Of a DNA stretch of 64,000 nt, positions 45,811 through 56,700 are shown in pieces. This DNA is from Alistipes montrealensis (GTDB lineage Bacteria > Bacteroidota > Bacteroidia > Bacteroidales > Rikenellaceae). Below the pieces are notes generated by a model. That model saw only the letters and a program-made list of their open reading frames with translations. It was not told the origin of the DNA and made no database searches. The position numbers and the translations under genes are program-made. The stretch lies in contig NZ_JAGYXY010000001.1 of the NCBI RefSeq assembly GCF_018362775.1, positions 325,126 to 389,125 of the forward strand, written 5' to 3'. How positions within the stretch are numbered: the first letter of the stretch is position 1; every line of letters begins with the position of its first letter.

Positions 45811-48027
45811 TTATTCGGTAATCCGGAAACTGCCGCCGAGCGTACAGTCGGAATCGTGCCCCGCCCAGACGTGGTAATCGCCCGGCTCCTGGCCCCATTT
45901 GTTGTCGAGGCGCCAGAACGACAGGTCGTCGGGCGTCAGCGTGAAAGTCACCTCGCGGCTCTCGCCGGCACGGAGCATCACCTTCTCAAAACCCTTCAGT
46001 TCGCGCACGGGACGCGTCACGCTGGCTATCAGGTCGCGCACGTAAAGCTGCACAACCTCCTCGCCGTCACGGCCGCCCGTATTGGTCACACGGACCGCGA
46101 CGCGGACTTCGTCGCCGAGCTTCGCCGCAGGCGTCAGCACCCGCAGGTCCGAATAACCGAACGTCGTATAGCCCAGACCGTAACCGAAGCAGTACTGCGG
46201 CGAATTGGGCACGTCGATATAGCGTGAAGTGTATTTCTGGGGCTGGCCCGATACGGCGGCCGGCCGGCCCGTATTTTTCATGTCGTAGTGGATCGGGACC
46301 TGTCCCACCGTACGGGGAAAGGTCATCGGAAGGCGGCCCGACGGATTGTAATCGCCCGAAACGACATCGGCCAGTGCTTCGCCCGCCATCGTACCGGGAT
46401 ACCATGTCAGCAACAGGGCGTCGGCCAGTTCCGCCTCGCGGGCCAGCTCCATCGGGCGACCCGTAACCAACAGCACGACAATCGGTTTCCCGGTTTGCTT
46501 CAAGCATTCCAGCAACTGCCGCTGAACTTCGGGCAGGGCGATCGACGCAAGGCTCGCCGCCTCGCCGCTCTCCCCGGCCGTCAACCCGAGGGCGACCAGC
46601 ACCACGTCCGATTTCGCGGCCGCGGCGACCGCTTCGGCAAGCCCTTCTTCGGTCCCCTTATGCGGATCGCATCCACGGACGCAGATCACCCGATCATCCC
46701 CAAAACGCCGACACAGCCCCTCGCGGAAAGTCGAAGTCCGGTCCGCCTCGGCGAAATGGACCCACGAGCCGATCATATCCCACCGGGAATCGGCAAAAGG
46801 CCCCACCAACGCGATCCGGCTTCCTTTTTTCAGAGGCAGCACATCGCCCCGATTCTCCAGCAGGACCATCGAACTGCGGGCCACGCGCCGTGCCGCATCG
46901 AGATGTTCCGGGGCATAGTAGCACTCCTCACGCTCCTTCACCTGGTAACGGAAAGGATCGTCGAAAAGTCCCAGCCGGAATTTCACGGCCAGCACCTCGC
47001 AGCAGAGGCTGTCGATCAGCGACTCCGCGATACGGCCCTGCCGCACCAGTTCGGCGGCGTGGAACAGGTAGGCCGCGCTCATCATATCCATATTGACCCC
47101 GGCACGCAGGGCCAGTTCGGCGGCCTGCGCATCGTCGGCCGCTACGCCGTGGGCCTTCAGTTCGCCGATCGTGCCGTAGTCGGTCACCACGAACCCGCCG
47201 AAGCCGAGTTCATCGCGCAGCAGGTCGCGCAGCAGCCACCGGTTCGCCGTAGCCGGAACGCCGTCCAGGTCGTTGAACGAGGTCATCACCGTCACAGCCC
47301 CGGCATCGAGCGCCGCACGGTACGGGGGCAGGTAACTGTCGCGGAAAACCCGCTCGGACATATCGACCGTATGGTATTCACGCCCGGCCTGCGGCGCTCC
47401 GTAGGCGGCGAAATGCTTCACGCAGGCAAGGATCGACGAAGGATCGGAAAGGTCGCCCTGATAGCCCCGCACCATCGCTTCGGCGACGCGCGAGCCCAGG
47501 TAGGGGTCCTCGCCCGCACCCTCGGAAACACGGCCCCAGCGGGGATCGCGCGAAACGTCGCACATCGGCGAAAAGGTCCATTGAATACCCATAGCCGAGG
47601 CTTCACGGGCCGCGACCCGGGCCAGCGACTCCGCAGCGGACGGATCCCACGAAGCGGCGACGGCAAGGTTGACCGGGAAGATCGTCCGGAAACCGTGGAT
47701 CACGTCGGCTCCGATCAGCAGCGGAATGCCCAGGCGGCTCTCCTCGACAGCGATCTTTTGCAGGCGTTCGGTTTCCTCGAAAGAGTAGATGTTGAAAACG
47801 CTGCCGCAACGCCCTTCGCGGACGAGTTGTTCGACGGAAAGCTGCGTCTTGTCCGGGCCTGTCACGGCGCCTTTTCCGCGCTGCTGGACCAACTGCCCGA
47901 CCTTTTCGTCGAGCGTCATGCGCCGCATAAGTTCCGCGGCGCGGCGGCGGTCCTGCGGGGTTACGGGTTGTGCCATGGCCGGAAGCAGCAACAGAGCCGC
48001 AAACACGGTAAGAAGGGTTGTTCTCAT
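45811..48027 (-). CDS. BglX-like GH3 beta-glucosidase
   Basis: A 738-residue periplasmic exo-glycosidase with a signal peptide (MRTTLLTVFAALLLLPAMAQ). GH3 features: LIGADVIHGFRTIFP, FSPMCDVSRDPRWGRVSEGAG, VKHFAAYGAPQAGREY, nucleophile Asp in GFVVTDYGTIGEL, the C-terminal alpha/beta sandwich and an FN3-like domain (VRVAVRVTNTGGRDGEEVVQ). The whole outline is that of E. coli BglX. A terminator separates it from the upstream BACON gene, so it may have its own promoter although it ends the same locus. Confidence 0.93.
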   Translation of the reverse strand: MRTTLLTVFAALLLLPAMAQPVTPQDRRRAAELMRRMTLDEKVGQLVQQRGKGAVTGPDKTQLSVEQLVREGRCGSVFNIYSFEETERLQKIAVEESRLGIPLLIGADVIHGFRTIFPVNLAVAASWDPSAAESLARVAAREASAMGIQWTFSPMCDVSRDPRWGRVSEGAGEDPYLGSRVAEAMVRGYQGDLSDPSSILACVKHFAAYGAPQAGREYHTVDMSERVFRDSYLPPYRAALDAGAVTVMTSFNDLDGVPATANRWLLRDLLRDELGFGGFVVTDYGTIGELKAHGVAADDAQAAELALRAGVNMDMMSAAYLFHAAELVRQGRIAESLIDSLCCEVLAVKFRLGLFDDPFRYQVKEREECYYAPEHLDAARRVARSSMVLLENRGDVLPLKKGSRIALVGPFADSRWDMIGSWVHFAEADRTSTFREGLCRRFGDDRVICVRGCDPHKGTEEGLAEAVAAAAKSDVVLVALGLTAGESGEAASLASIALPEVQRQLLECLKQTGKPIVVLLVTGRPMELAREAELADALLLTWYPGTMAGEALADVVSGDYNPSGRLPMTFPRTVGQVPIHYDMKNTGRPAAVSGQPQKYTSRYIDVPNSPQYCFGYGLGYTTFGYSDLRVLTPAAKLGDEVRVAVRVTNTGGRDGEEVVQLYVRDLIASVTRPVRELKGFEKVMLRAGESREVTFTLTPDDLSFWRLDNKWGQEPGDYHVWAGHDSDCTLGGSFRITE

Positions 48028-48072
48028 CGGATAAATAGTTGAAAAGATGCGCGAAGTTAACGAAAATATCAC

Positions 48073-48118
48073 AAAAAAAGGCTTCGGGCCGGAATAAACC
48101 GTATCCGCCCCGAAACCT
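48073..48118 (-). terminator. Intrinsic terminator of the SusCD operon
   Basis: Imperfect stem TTTCGGGGCGGA/TTCCGGCCCGAA on the minus strand followed by seven T, 19 bases past the BACON gene stop. Confidence 0.7.
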
Positions 48119-48136
48119 CGATTACCCTGCACAATG

Positions 48137-49744
48137 TCACTCCTTCACACAGCGCATGCCGTAGGCCGTGGTCATTTTCCGCTCGTAATAAGCTCCTTCC
48201 GCCGTAGCGTCGCCGGTTTTCCAGTCGAACATAGGAAGCGGTTTGCTCCCGGAAAGGGTCGATGTACAATAAGCCGCAGCACGCCCCGGGTAGTGGATAC
48301 AACCGTTATCGCCCTTGCGGAACATCGTCGACGGGCCGATGAAGGTTCCGCCCGAATCGAGCACGTACCAACGGCTGTAAGTATCGCCCGAATCCTGGTT
48401 TTTGGCGGCGTTGCTGTCCACATAAGCGAGCAGCACCTGCCATTCGTCCGAAGTCGGGACCCTGTACCCCACCGGGCAGGGGTCGTTCAGGCCCTTGGCG
48501 GCTTCGGTCCAGCCGTCGGCCATCGCAGCGGACGGCCGGGTGTAGAAAGTCGTCGGATTTGCGTTTGCACCCGCAGCCGTTATCTCTTCGGCGCTGACAT
48601 TCCAGCCGGCGGTACGGGCCGCATTGAAAACCACATCGCGCGTCATTGCGCCGAAAGCCGCGGGATAATCGGCATGACCCTCGTAATACTTGTTCTTCGA
48701 AAGTATCTTCGCTCCGACAAAAGGTTCTTTGCGTCCCCACTGATAGAACAGGCCATAAGAACGGAAATCCTGCACACAGGCCTTCGGGTCGGCCGTGTAA
48801 TACTCGGCTCCGACATTCCGGTCCTGCCAGGCGATGCCGCTGACGGTCACGTCGGAAGGCGTTTTATCCACGACCCAGACCAGCCACGACCAGACGACCG
48901 CGCCGTCGGCATCGAACAGGGCCACCAATCCGCTGCCCTGCTTATTCCCGGCGGCGGTACAGGTGATTCCGTTCTGTGCGGCATCGTAGGCCAGATCCGA
49001 GACGAGTCCCGCTTCCGTGGCCCAGATCCAGTCGACAGCCGCGCCTTTCACATACGAACCGTCGGTGCGCCGCGCCGGGAACGTGCGGGTTTCACCGGCC
49101 CGGACCAGGACCGTGTTCGCACCCGTCGAACGCTGCACGACGGTCACCTGCTGGGGCTCGACACCCCCCATTTCGGAAGAGAAGGTCAGCGTCGCACTGC
49201 GCGGGCGCACGCCGTCGTCGCTGTCGGTCAGCAGGAGTTTCACAACCGTGCTTTTCGTTCCTTCGGACTGCGATACTCCGCACCAGCCGGTCGTGCCTTC
49301 GACTTTCCACGCCACGGACGCCCGCAGGTTTACGGTCAGCTCATTGTCCGCACCGTATGCGGTGACGCTGCCGCCGTTCTCCGCCAGCACGAGGATCGGT
49401 TCGAACTTCTCCTGCGTCACGGCAACGGTATGCTTCTCTTCGCCTGCGGCATAGAAATGCACCTCGGTCGTGCGTTCCCCGGGCAGGAAACTCTGGTCGA
49501 CCGTCAGGACGATTTTCTTCGTATGCGAACCTTCGGTGACATTGGTGTGACACCACGTGTCGTCACAGGTAATCGTCCACGGCGAATCGGCCGTGATTTC
49601 GAGGACACGACTGCCGCCGAACATATCGAACGTTATTTTATCTTCGAGCAGGGAAAGGCCGGGTTCCGCGACCTCGGGATCGTCGCTGCACGCCGCACAG
49701 CAGGCGACTGCGGCGACAGTCAGAAAAAAGAAAAATCTTTTCAT
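48137..49744 (-). CDS. BACON-domain lipoprotein with FISUMP-like C-terminus (probable surface glycan-binding protein)
   Basis: A 535-residue lipoprotein: lipobox CCAAC followed by SDDPE, an acidic export signal pointing to the cell surface. Two BACON-type Ig domains (roughly residues 30-115 and 120-210; SPWTITCDDTWCHTN and ASVAWKVEGTTGWCG) are followed by a C-terminal FISUMP-like fold (DPCPVGYRVPTSDEWQVLL ... GMRCVKE). BACON domains bind glycans or mucin in gut Bacteroidota. At the end of a SusCD operon it fits the SusE/F-like binding-protein slot (inference). Confidence 0.85.
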   Translation of the reverse strand: MKRFFFFLTVAAVACCAACSDDPEVAEPGLSLLEDKITFDMFGGSRVLEITADSPWTITCDDTWCHTNVTEGSHTKKIVLTVDQSFLPGERTTEVHFYAAGEEKHTVAVTQEKFEPILVLAENGGSVTAYGADNELTVNLRASVAWKVEGTTGWCGVSQSEGTKSTVVKLLLTDSDDGVRPRSATLTFSSEMGGVEPQQVTVVQRSTGANTVLVRAGETRTFPARRTDGSYVKGAAVDWIWATEAGLVSDLAYDAAQNGITCTAAGNKQGSGLVALFDADGAVVWSWLVWVVDKTPSDVTVSGIAWQDRNVGAEYYTADPKACVQDFRSYGLFYQWGRKEPFVGAKILSKNKYYEGHADYPAAFGAMTRDVVFNAARTAGWNVSAEEITAAGANANPTTFYTRPSAAMADGWTEAAKGLNDPCPVGYRVPTSDEWQVLLAYVDSNAAKNQDSGDTYSRWYVLDSGGTFIGPSTMFRKGDNGCIHYPGRAAAYCTSTLSGSKPLPMFDWKTGDATAEGAYYERKMTTAYGMRCVKE

Positions 49745-49787
49745 CGTTCAGGTTGTATTTTAAGGTTTTATTCTGATGCCGTACATT

Positions 49788-51275
49788 TTACCAGGACACC
49801 GACGATTCGTAGGTTTGTCCGAAGCAGTCGGTCACACGGACCTTGCCGCCCCGCTCGCCGCTGCCCGGATCGATCCGGAACATGTGCCACGTATTGGTCG
49901 GCGTGCCGCCGCGCACGCCCGTCGCCAGCACCTCCTCGTAATAGGGATCGGTCCGCTGCGTCCGCTCCATCGCCACGGCTTGTCCGCCCGAAGCCGGAAT
50001 CCACTCCACGGCACTCCACCGGGCGTCGTATCCCCAAACATTGGCGTAGACATAGGCCGAATTGGTGCGTCCGGGCGCATAGAGGCGCATCTGCATGTCG
50101 CGCTTGCCGCCGACCGATTTGTAATACCACGTCAATTGGTCGCCGTCGACATCGACCACGACGTAGCCACGCGGCGTGCCGTCGCAGTTGACATCGCCGT
50201 TGATGAACAGGTCGCCCGGGGTACGGGCAACACAATGCATCACCTTTTGTCCGTCGTCGTAGCGGTAGATGTCATGGTAGTGTTTATGACCGCCGAAAGC
50301 ATGCACTTTATAGGGACCTATCGCATCGAGGAAACGCTGGAAATTACGATGGTTGCGCGCCGTGGTATTTTTCGTATGGTAAAGGATCGGACAATGGGAT
50401 GACACGACGAGCGTACTGCCTGCGGGGACATGGCTCAGGTCGGCTTCGAGCCATTGGCAAATTTCGTCGGTAAGACCCACTGTATACTCCTCTTCGGCAG
50501 TCGGCGCATGGTCGAAGAGGATGTTGTCGAGGAACACATAGTGAATTTTCCCGACATTGGCCGAATAGTTCGCAGGACCGAAATAGCGTTCATAGCTCTG
50601 CAGGGCGAGCGAGTCAGTCAACAACGCAGGGTCGTGATCGTGGTTGCCGGGCAGGTTGAAAGTGGTGAAGCCGAGTGTCTCCAACCCTTGGCGGTATTTC
50701 GGGAAGAGCGACATATCGTTCCACACCAGATCGCCGAGGCTGACACCGTAGACCTCCGTCGAAAGTCCTTGTACGGTTTTCAGCACATCGGGAACGACAT
50801 AATCGAGGTAGGACGAGACCGACGTGTTGTCGGCGGCCAGTTGGATGTCGGCCATGACGATCAGCGAATGGCGGTCGGCAGGGGCTTTACGCCGCGTCAG
50901 CGTAAAATCTGCCCGGTTGACGGCCTGTTTGCGATCGACCTTGCGATAGAACCGCGGACAGCCCTGCGACGCTGGAATTTCGTAACCGGCAGGCACGGAG
51001 ACGAAAATAAAATTACGCCGCGCCAGATCGGACTCCAGGTAATAAATCCCCCTGGCATCGGTTGCGGTCACCTCCAGTCCGTCGCTCACGACGACGCCGG
51101 CAATGCCCGCCCCCGCATCGTCCTTCACGATTCCCTTCACCGTCATGCCGGGTTTATCGGGAATCTGCACCGTTGCCGGACCTCCGCCGCCATCTTCGCT
51201 TCCCGAAGAGGAACAAGCAACGAAACCGAAGGCGAGCACACCGGCCAGCAAGATTCGTATGTAAAATTTTGACAT
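49788..51275 (-). CDS. Calcineurin-like metallophosphoesterase lipoprotein
   Basis: A 495-residue lipoprotein (lipobox FVAC, Cys21, Ser/Gly-rich linker). An N-terminal carboxypeptidase-regulatory-like fold (VKGIVKDDAGAGIAGVVVSD) leads into the phosphoesterase core with metal sites MADIQ, LGDLVWND, LPGNHDHD, SSHCPIL and GGHKHYH. The first motif is D-x-Q rather than the classical D-x-H, a change common in this subfamily. A C-terminal beta domain (MetallophosC-like) ends the protein. It would cleave phosphomonoesters or diesters on imported ligands; the substrate is unknown. Co-transcribed with SusCD. Confidence 0.9.
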   Translation of the reverse strand: MSKFYIRILLAGVLAFGFVACSSSGSEDGGGGPATVQIPDKPGMTVKGIVKDDAGAGIAGVVVSDGLEVTATDARGIYYLESDLARRNFIFVSVPAGYEIPASQGCPRFYRKVDRKQAVNRADFTLTRRKAPADRHSLIVMADIQLAADNTSVSSYLDYVVPDVLKTVQGLSTEVYGVSLGDLVWNDMSLFPKYRQGLETLGFTTFNLPGNHDHDPALLTDSLALQSYERYFGPANYSANVGKIHYVFLDNILFDHAPTAEEEYTVGLTDEICQWLEADLSHVPAGSTLVVSSHCPILYHTKNTTARNHRNFQRFLDAIGPYKVHAFGGHKHYHDIYRYDDGQKVMHCVARTPGDLFINGDVNCDGTPRGYVVVDVDGDQLTWYYKSVGGKRDMQMRLYAPGRTNSAYVYANVWGYDARWSAVEWIPASGGQAVAMERTQRTDPYYEEVLATGVRGGTPTNTWHMFRIDPGSGERGGKVRVTDCFGQTYESSVSW

Positions 51276-51325
51276 GGATTTTTGCGTTAGGGATGCGGAG
51301 GAGGCGAACCTCCCCCGCACCGCGG

Positions 51326-51808
51326 TTATTTCATCACGACCTGGATGATTACACTGTTCTTCTCGGGACGCACTTTGCCCTGGTCGCCGGCCACGACGGC
51401 AAGCGGCAGCACATAGGACGAGTCGATACCGTCGGCGATCATCGCCCCGGCGTCGAAACGGATTTCGGTGAGGTTCATGATCTTATCCCCGGACAGTCTG
51501 ACCTGGGGATCGAAGGTGAAATACTTGTCGGGCATCACCTTCAGCGCCAGGTTGTTCTCCACGTTGTAAACGTCGAGCACCGAAGGATCGACCACCAGTT
51601 CCACGGTGATTTCATCGTTGTTGTAACCGCCCTTATACAGATAGAGGCCGTAGACACAGGCATCGTCCGAAGCCGGGTCGTATTCGAGGACCTGAAAATC
51701 GTTTTTCGGGATGGAGACCATGGTATCCACCGTCTCGTAGACGATATAATCGTCGCCGCACCCCACGGCTCCCAGCAGGAGCAGGAGACATATCGCAAGA
51801 TTTTTCAT
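51326..51808 (-). CDS. BT_3987-like (DUF1735) domain lipoprotein
   Basis: A 160-residue lipoprotein (lipobox GAVGC, then GDD). The single domain resembles the DUF1735/BT_3987-type N-terminal domain found on SusE-position and endoglycosidase-linked lipoproteins (TVELVVDPSVLDVYN, YVLPLAVVAGDQ). Here it stands alone without a catalytic domain. It sits 20 bases downstream of susD, where glycan-binding accessory lipoproteins are expected. Confidence 0.82.
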   Translation of the reverse strand: MKNLAICLLLLLGAVGCGDDYIVYETVDTMVSIPKNDFQVLEYDPASDDACVYGLYLYKGGYNNDEITVELVVDPSVLDVYNVENNLALKVMPDKYFTFDPQVRLSGDKIMNLTEIRFDAGAMIADGIDSSYVLPLAVVAGDQGKVRPEKNSVIIQVVMK

Positions 51809-51827
51809 CGCAATCGGAATTTTAAGG

Positions 51828-53714
51828 TTAGTAACCGGGATTCTGGACGAGGTTGTAGTTGATATTGATTTCGCTCAGCGGAATGGCCATCCAGTAGGTT
51901 TTCGGGGATTCGAACGTACGTACGCCGCTCTCCTTCATCGTGGTAACCTTGTAGAAATCCGCCGCCGTCTTGCCGTCGAGATTCCAGGCCTTGGGACGCT
52001 TGGACATCACCTCGCCGGCCTCTTTCCAGCGGCGCAGGTCGTGGTAGCGCATTCCTTCCATCAGCAGTTCGATCGAACGCTCCTGGTGCAGGACCTTGCG
52101 CAGTTCGCTGCCCGAGGGTATTCCTCCGGCCATAGCCCACGAAACCTCGAAATCGGGAAGTCCCGAGCGGCTGCGGACTTTATTCAGGTAACCGAGGCTC
52201 ACATCGCTGAGCGATCCGTTGTATTCGAAGTCGGCTTCGGCATAGCTCAGGTAGAGTTCCGCAAGGCGGATGTAGGGATAGGCATACTGGCGGTAAGTCC
52301 AGGTTTTGCTGTCGTAGTTGAAAGCCGACTGTTCGTGAATCCACTTCTTGAGGATGTAACCCGTGCAGCTCTGATACTCCTTCGAAGCGTCGAGCACGCT
52401 GCCCTGCAACTCACCGCCACGGCATTTGAGCGTGAATTTCTGGCCGTTGACGGCATATTCGCCGCGGTCGTAGCCAATCGACGCATAGAAACGCGGCTCC
52501 TTGTAAACGTGGAGGTTGGCGGTCTCCTTTTCGGCGTTGTAGGCATAGGGATCGATTGACATCGTCTCGGGGTCCTTGTCCCACGGCAGGCCGTTGTGCG
52601 TGTAGTACATCTCCACGCATTCGAACGTCGGGACGATGTTGATACAGAAACCGTCGGTACTGTACGGCAGTTTCAGGCGCGCTCCGCCATAGCGCTGGAA
52701 CTGCTGGATACCGGTCTGGTCGCCCATCGCCCAAAGGTACTCGGCCGAATTCCAGAGCGGCTCGACGAAACAGTCGTGGTAATTGATCTCGCCGCGTTTG
52801 GCGTCGGTCTCCGCGGCAACCGAATTAGGGCTCTCGTAGAGTTTGTGCCCATTGTTCTCGGCCAGTGTAATCGCCTCTTGACAGGCGTCGAGCGCCCATT
52901 TCCACTTCTCGGGATTGTAGGTCTGGCTCATCAGCGGCGTCCCGTCGTTGTTGCGAAAACGCGCATAGAACTCCGTGTTGCCGTTGCAGAGCGGACTGGC
53001 GGCATAGAGCATCAGCCGGGCCTTCATCGCCTTGGCGGCAACCGAGGTAGCCCGTCCGAGGTCCGCATCGGGACGCGTCGGATATTCGTGCAGCAGTTCG
53101 GCCGCGCGGTCATAGGTCTCGGCAATGAAATTCACACACTCGTCGAACGGACTGCGGGCCACGTAAACCTGCTCTTCGGGAAGCCCCATGTCGAGTTGCC
53201 CCCTGACAAGGATAACCGGACCGTAGTGGGTCAGCAGGACCCAGTGGTAATAGGCGATCAGGAAATAGGCCTCGCCTTTGAATTCGTCGGCCACGGCCGA
53301 TGAAATGCCCGGCACGGCATCGACGTTGTCGATCATGATGTAGCAGTAGCGGATACCCTTGTACATGTCGTAATTCGTCCGCCCCGACGGGGAAGAGGTC
53401 GTCGCGTCCCACAGTCCGTAATAGGTCTGGCTGGCGTTCTCCTCGTTGTAAAGCATGCTCTTGTAGGGGAAATAGCGGGTCTGGCCATTGGTGGCGGTGA
53501 TAACGTCGTCGCCGGCGCAGAAATCGGGCATGTAACGGTAAGCCGCAATATTGGGGGCATAGGTGTAGAGCGTATTGAGGTATTTACGGGCCTCCTTGGA
53601 GGTCTTGAAAATGTCCTCCTGCGTCGCCTGCCCTTCGGGGACCACGTCGAGGAAATCGCACGAAGCGAGGACTCCGGCACACGCAAACAGGAATGTGTAT
53701 ATGATTTTTTTCAT
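51828..53714 (-). CDS. SusD/RagB-family outer-membrane nutrient-binding lipoprotein
   Basis: A 628-residue lipoprotein (lipobox LASC, Cys19) that would cover its SusC partner and capture substrate at the surface. Features: CDFLDVVPEGQATQEDIFKT, TPR-like helices with GEAYFLIAYYHWVLLTHYGP, and the C-terminal SusD_RagB block (RLAELYLSYAEADF, RSIELLMEGMRYHDLRRWK). It starts 12 bases after the susC stop. Confidence 0.97.
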   Translation of the reverse strand: MKKIIYTFLFACAGVLASCDFLDVVPEGQATQEDIFKTSKEARKYLNTLYTYAPNIAAYRYMPDFCAGDDVITATNGQTRYFPYKSMLYNEENASQTYYGLWDATTSSPSGRTNYDMYKGIRYCYIMIDNVDAVPGISSAVADEFKGEAYFLIAYYHWVLLTHYGPVILVRGQLDMGLPEEQVYVARSPFDECVNFIAETYDRAAELLHEYPTRPDADLGRATSVAAKAMKARLMLYAASPLCNGNTEFYARFRNNDGTPLMSQTYNPEKWKWALDACQEAITLAENNGHKLYESPNSVAAETDAKRGEINYHDCFVEPLWNSAEYLWAMGDQTGIQQFQRYGGARLKLPYSTDGFCINIVPTFECVEMYYTHNGLPWDKDPETMSIDPYAYNAEKETANLHVYKEPRFYASIGYDRGEYAVNGQKFTLKCRGGELQGSVLDASKEYQSCTGYILKKWIHEQSAFNYDSKTWTYRQYAYPYIRLAELYLSYAEADFEYNGSLSDVSLGYLNKVRSRSGLPDFEVSWAMAGGIPSGSELRKVLHQERSIELLMEGMRYHDLRRWKEAGEVMSKRPKAWNLDGKTAADFYKVTTMKESGVRTFESPKTYWMAIPLSEININYNLVQNPGY

Positions 53715-53726
53715 GTCGCTCGAATT

Positions 53727-56700
53727 TTAGAAGTTATACTGAAGGCCGAGTTTCACCACGCGCTGCAACGGGTATTTCAAGCCGTTGCCGCTGCCCATTT
53801 CGGGATCCCAGTATTTGAAGGGCGAGATGATGAACAGGTTCGTTCCGGCCAGGTAGGCGCGCAGGTTCTTGTAGGTAAAGCCCAGTTCGACGCTTTTCAG
53901 GCGCAGGTAGCTGCCGTTCTTGATCCAGAACGACGAGGTCTGCGTGTTGTTGGCGTTGTAACGGTAGTCCAGGCGCGGATAGGCGGCGCCGGGATTGGGG
54001 TCGGCTTCCGACCAGTGGTCGTCGGCGATGTACTGCGTCATGTTGAAACCCGAATACTGGTTGTCGCGAAACGGGTGCATGTCGTACATCCGCAGCGAGA
54101 CGCGCGCCGTGCCCTGGAAGAAAAACGAAAAGTCCCAGCGTTTGTAGTTGACCGACGCGCCGAAGCCGTACATGATCTCGGGCACGGTGGGATAGCCCAG
54201 CGACGTACGGTCGTTGGCGTCGATTACGCCGTCGCCGTTCAGGTCGCGGTACTTGATGTCGCCCGGCAGGTAATCGGGCATGAAGGTCTGCCGCGGCGAA
54301 TTGTCGATCTCCTCCTGCGAAGTGAAGAGTCCGTCGGCAACCAGTCCGTAGATCGAATTGACGGGTTTGCCCAGCACGGAATTGTAGGCGTTGGGCAGGT
54401 ATTTCGCCTCGTCCCGGGCCCGCACCTCGTTATGGGCATAGGTGAAGGTTCCGCGCACGGAGATCAGCAGGTCCTTGTTGAAGGCCTTGTTGTACTCGAG
54501 CGAAACGTCGACACCCCGGTTCTCCACCTCGCCGAGATTGCCGTAGGGCGTAACGCCCGAAAGTCCCATTGTCGAGGGCAGCGAACGCCGCTGCATGAAA
54601 ATGCCGGTGCGGTCCTCCTTGTAAACGTCGACATTCAGCGTGAGGGCATTGAAAAGGCCCAGTTCGAGGCCGACATTGAGTTTCGTACTCTCCTCCCAGG
54701 TGGCCGAAGGGTTGCCCACGGTCATGATTTCGTGGCCGGTCTGCTTGATGAAGTTGGGCGAGAACCACACGTAAAGGCCCTTGTTCATGTTGACCGTCGT
54801 GAGGTAGGGAAAACGAACGATATTATTACTGCTGTCGGCCAGGTAATCGTTACCCGAGAGACCATAGGAAACCCGGAATTTCAACAGGTTCACCTTGCTG
54901 CGGAGTTTCTCCCAGAACGGCTCGCTCGACACGACCCATGCGCCGGCGATCGAGGGAAAAAATCCGAAACGGTGTCCGGCAATAAAGTTTTCCGAACCGT
55001 TGTATCCGAAATTGAACTCCATCAGATAGCGGTTGTCGAAGCCGTAGGTAAAACGTCCCGCGAGCCCCTGCTCCCGGTAAGGGAGCACCTTGTATTCGTC
55101 GTTGGTCGGCTGGTTGTCAACCTTTTCCTTCTGATGGTAGACGAACAGGGCGTTGACATCGTGTTTGCCGAACGAGCGTGAATATTCGACCTGTCCCTGC
55201 AGCGAAATCTCCCGGTAACCGTTGCGGCCCGTAGAGGTTCCCAGGTAGGACGATCCGGCCGTACCGATATTTTGGAGGTTATAGTCGTAAGTGCCGTCGC
55301 CGTTGTCGGTGTAATCGGTCATCTCGTAGTAATAGGGCGAGAACGAACGGTAGATCGCCGCATAGGTCTTGTTGTAGAACGAAACCATACCGCGCAGTTT
55401 CAGGCCCTTCGTGATAAAGTCGAGGTCCTGATCCACCGAAAAAGTCGTCGTGATGTACTGCGTGTGGCGCTGCCCGTAACCGCGGCTCAGCAAGGCATAG
55501 GGGTTGATATCCGTGGCACTGCCGTCCCACGAAGGAGCGTTGCCGAATATGGGATCGTCGAGATCATCCACCGCCCCCCGGGGATAGGTAGCCGGAAAAG
55601 CGACCGGATTGGCGCGCATCGTATAGTAAAACAAGTCTTTCACCTCTTCGACGGGACGATGCCAGAAGAGCAACTGCGTATTCATCTTCAGGCTGACGCG
55701 GGTGGTCTTGGTGACCTGTGCACCGACGTTGGCCTGGAAAAGGTATTTCTGCGAATTGATATTGGTGTCGAATTTCGACTCCGAAGGTTTCTTCAGGATA
55801 CCGTTCTCGTTGAAAATCGACGCATTGAGGAAGTAATCGACCACTTTGCCGCCGCCCCGCACATTGAGGTTCATGTTCTCGTTGACCGTAAAGTCTTTGA
55901 AAAGCATCGAATACCAATCGTTGTTGGGGTAGACGTAGGGATTGAGCCGGTTGCGCGTACCCGCGATTTTCTCGTCCGAAAAACGCGGCTGGTAGACCTC
56001 GCCTGTGGGGGTGCGCGTGCGCAGCGCCTCGTTGTAGTTCTCCATGTAGGTCACGCCGTCGGCGATGTCCTGGATGCGCGTAGGCATCGAAATGCCCGAT
56101 TCGAGGCGGACATTGATCGACATTTTCTCCGACTGGCGGCCGTTTTTGGTGGTAATGATCATCACGCCGTTCGCGCCGCGCGAACCGTAAAGCGCCGTGG
56201 CGGTGGCATCGCGCAGGATCGAAAACGACTCGATCGCTTCGGGCGGAATATTGTTGAGCATCTCCGAGACGATCTCCACGCCGTCGAGGATCAGCAGCGG
56301 CGATTTGTTCGCACCGAAGGTCGAGATGCCGCGAATCCAGAAGTTCGCACCGTCGGCGCCGGGTTCGCCCGACGACTGGGTGGAGATGACGCCGGCGATC
56401 TTGCCTGCAAACGAGGTCGAAAGGTTACTCGATGTCACTTTCAGCGTACTGGGCCGCACGACCTGCACGGCCCCTACGAGGCTCTCCTTTTTCTGCGTAC
56501 CGAAAGCCACGACCACCACGTCGTCCATGACGTTCGAAGCTTCGAACAGCGTTACGAGCTTGAAAAGTTCGATATCGGCCACGTCGATCTTCCGGGTATC
56601 GTAGCCCAGGAAGGCGAAGGTTACCTGTCTGGTTCCGGCAGGAATTTTGAGCGTATAGTTGCCATTGGCGTCGGAAGTGGCGCCGATCGCCGTTCCCTCG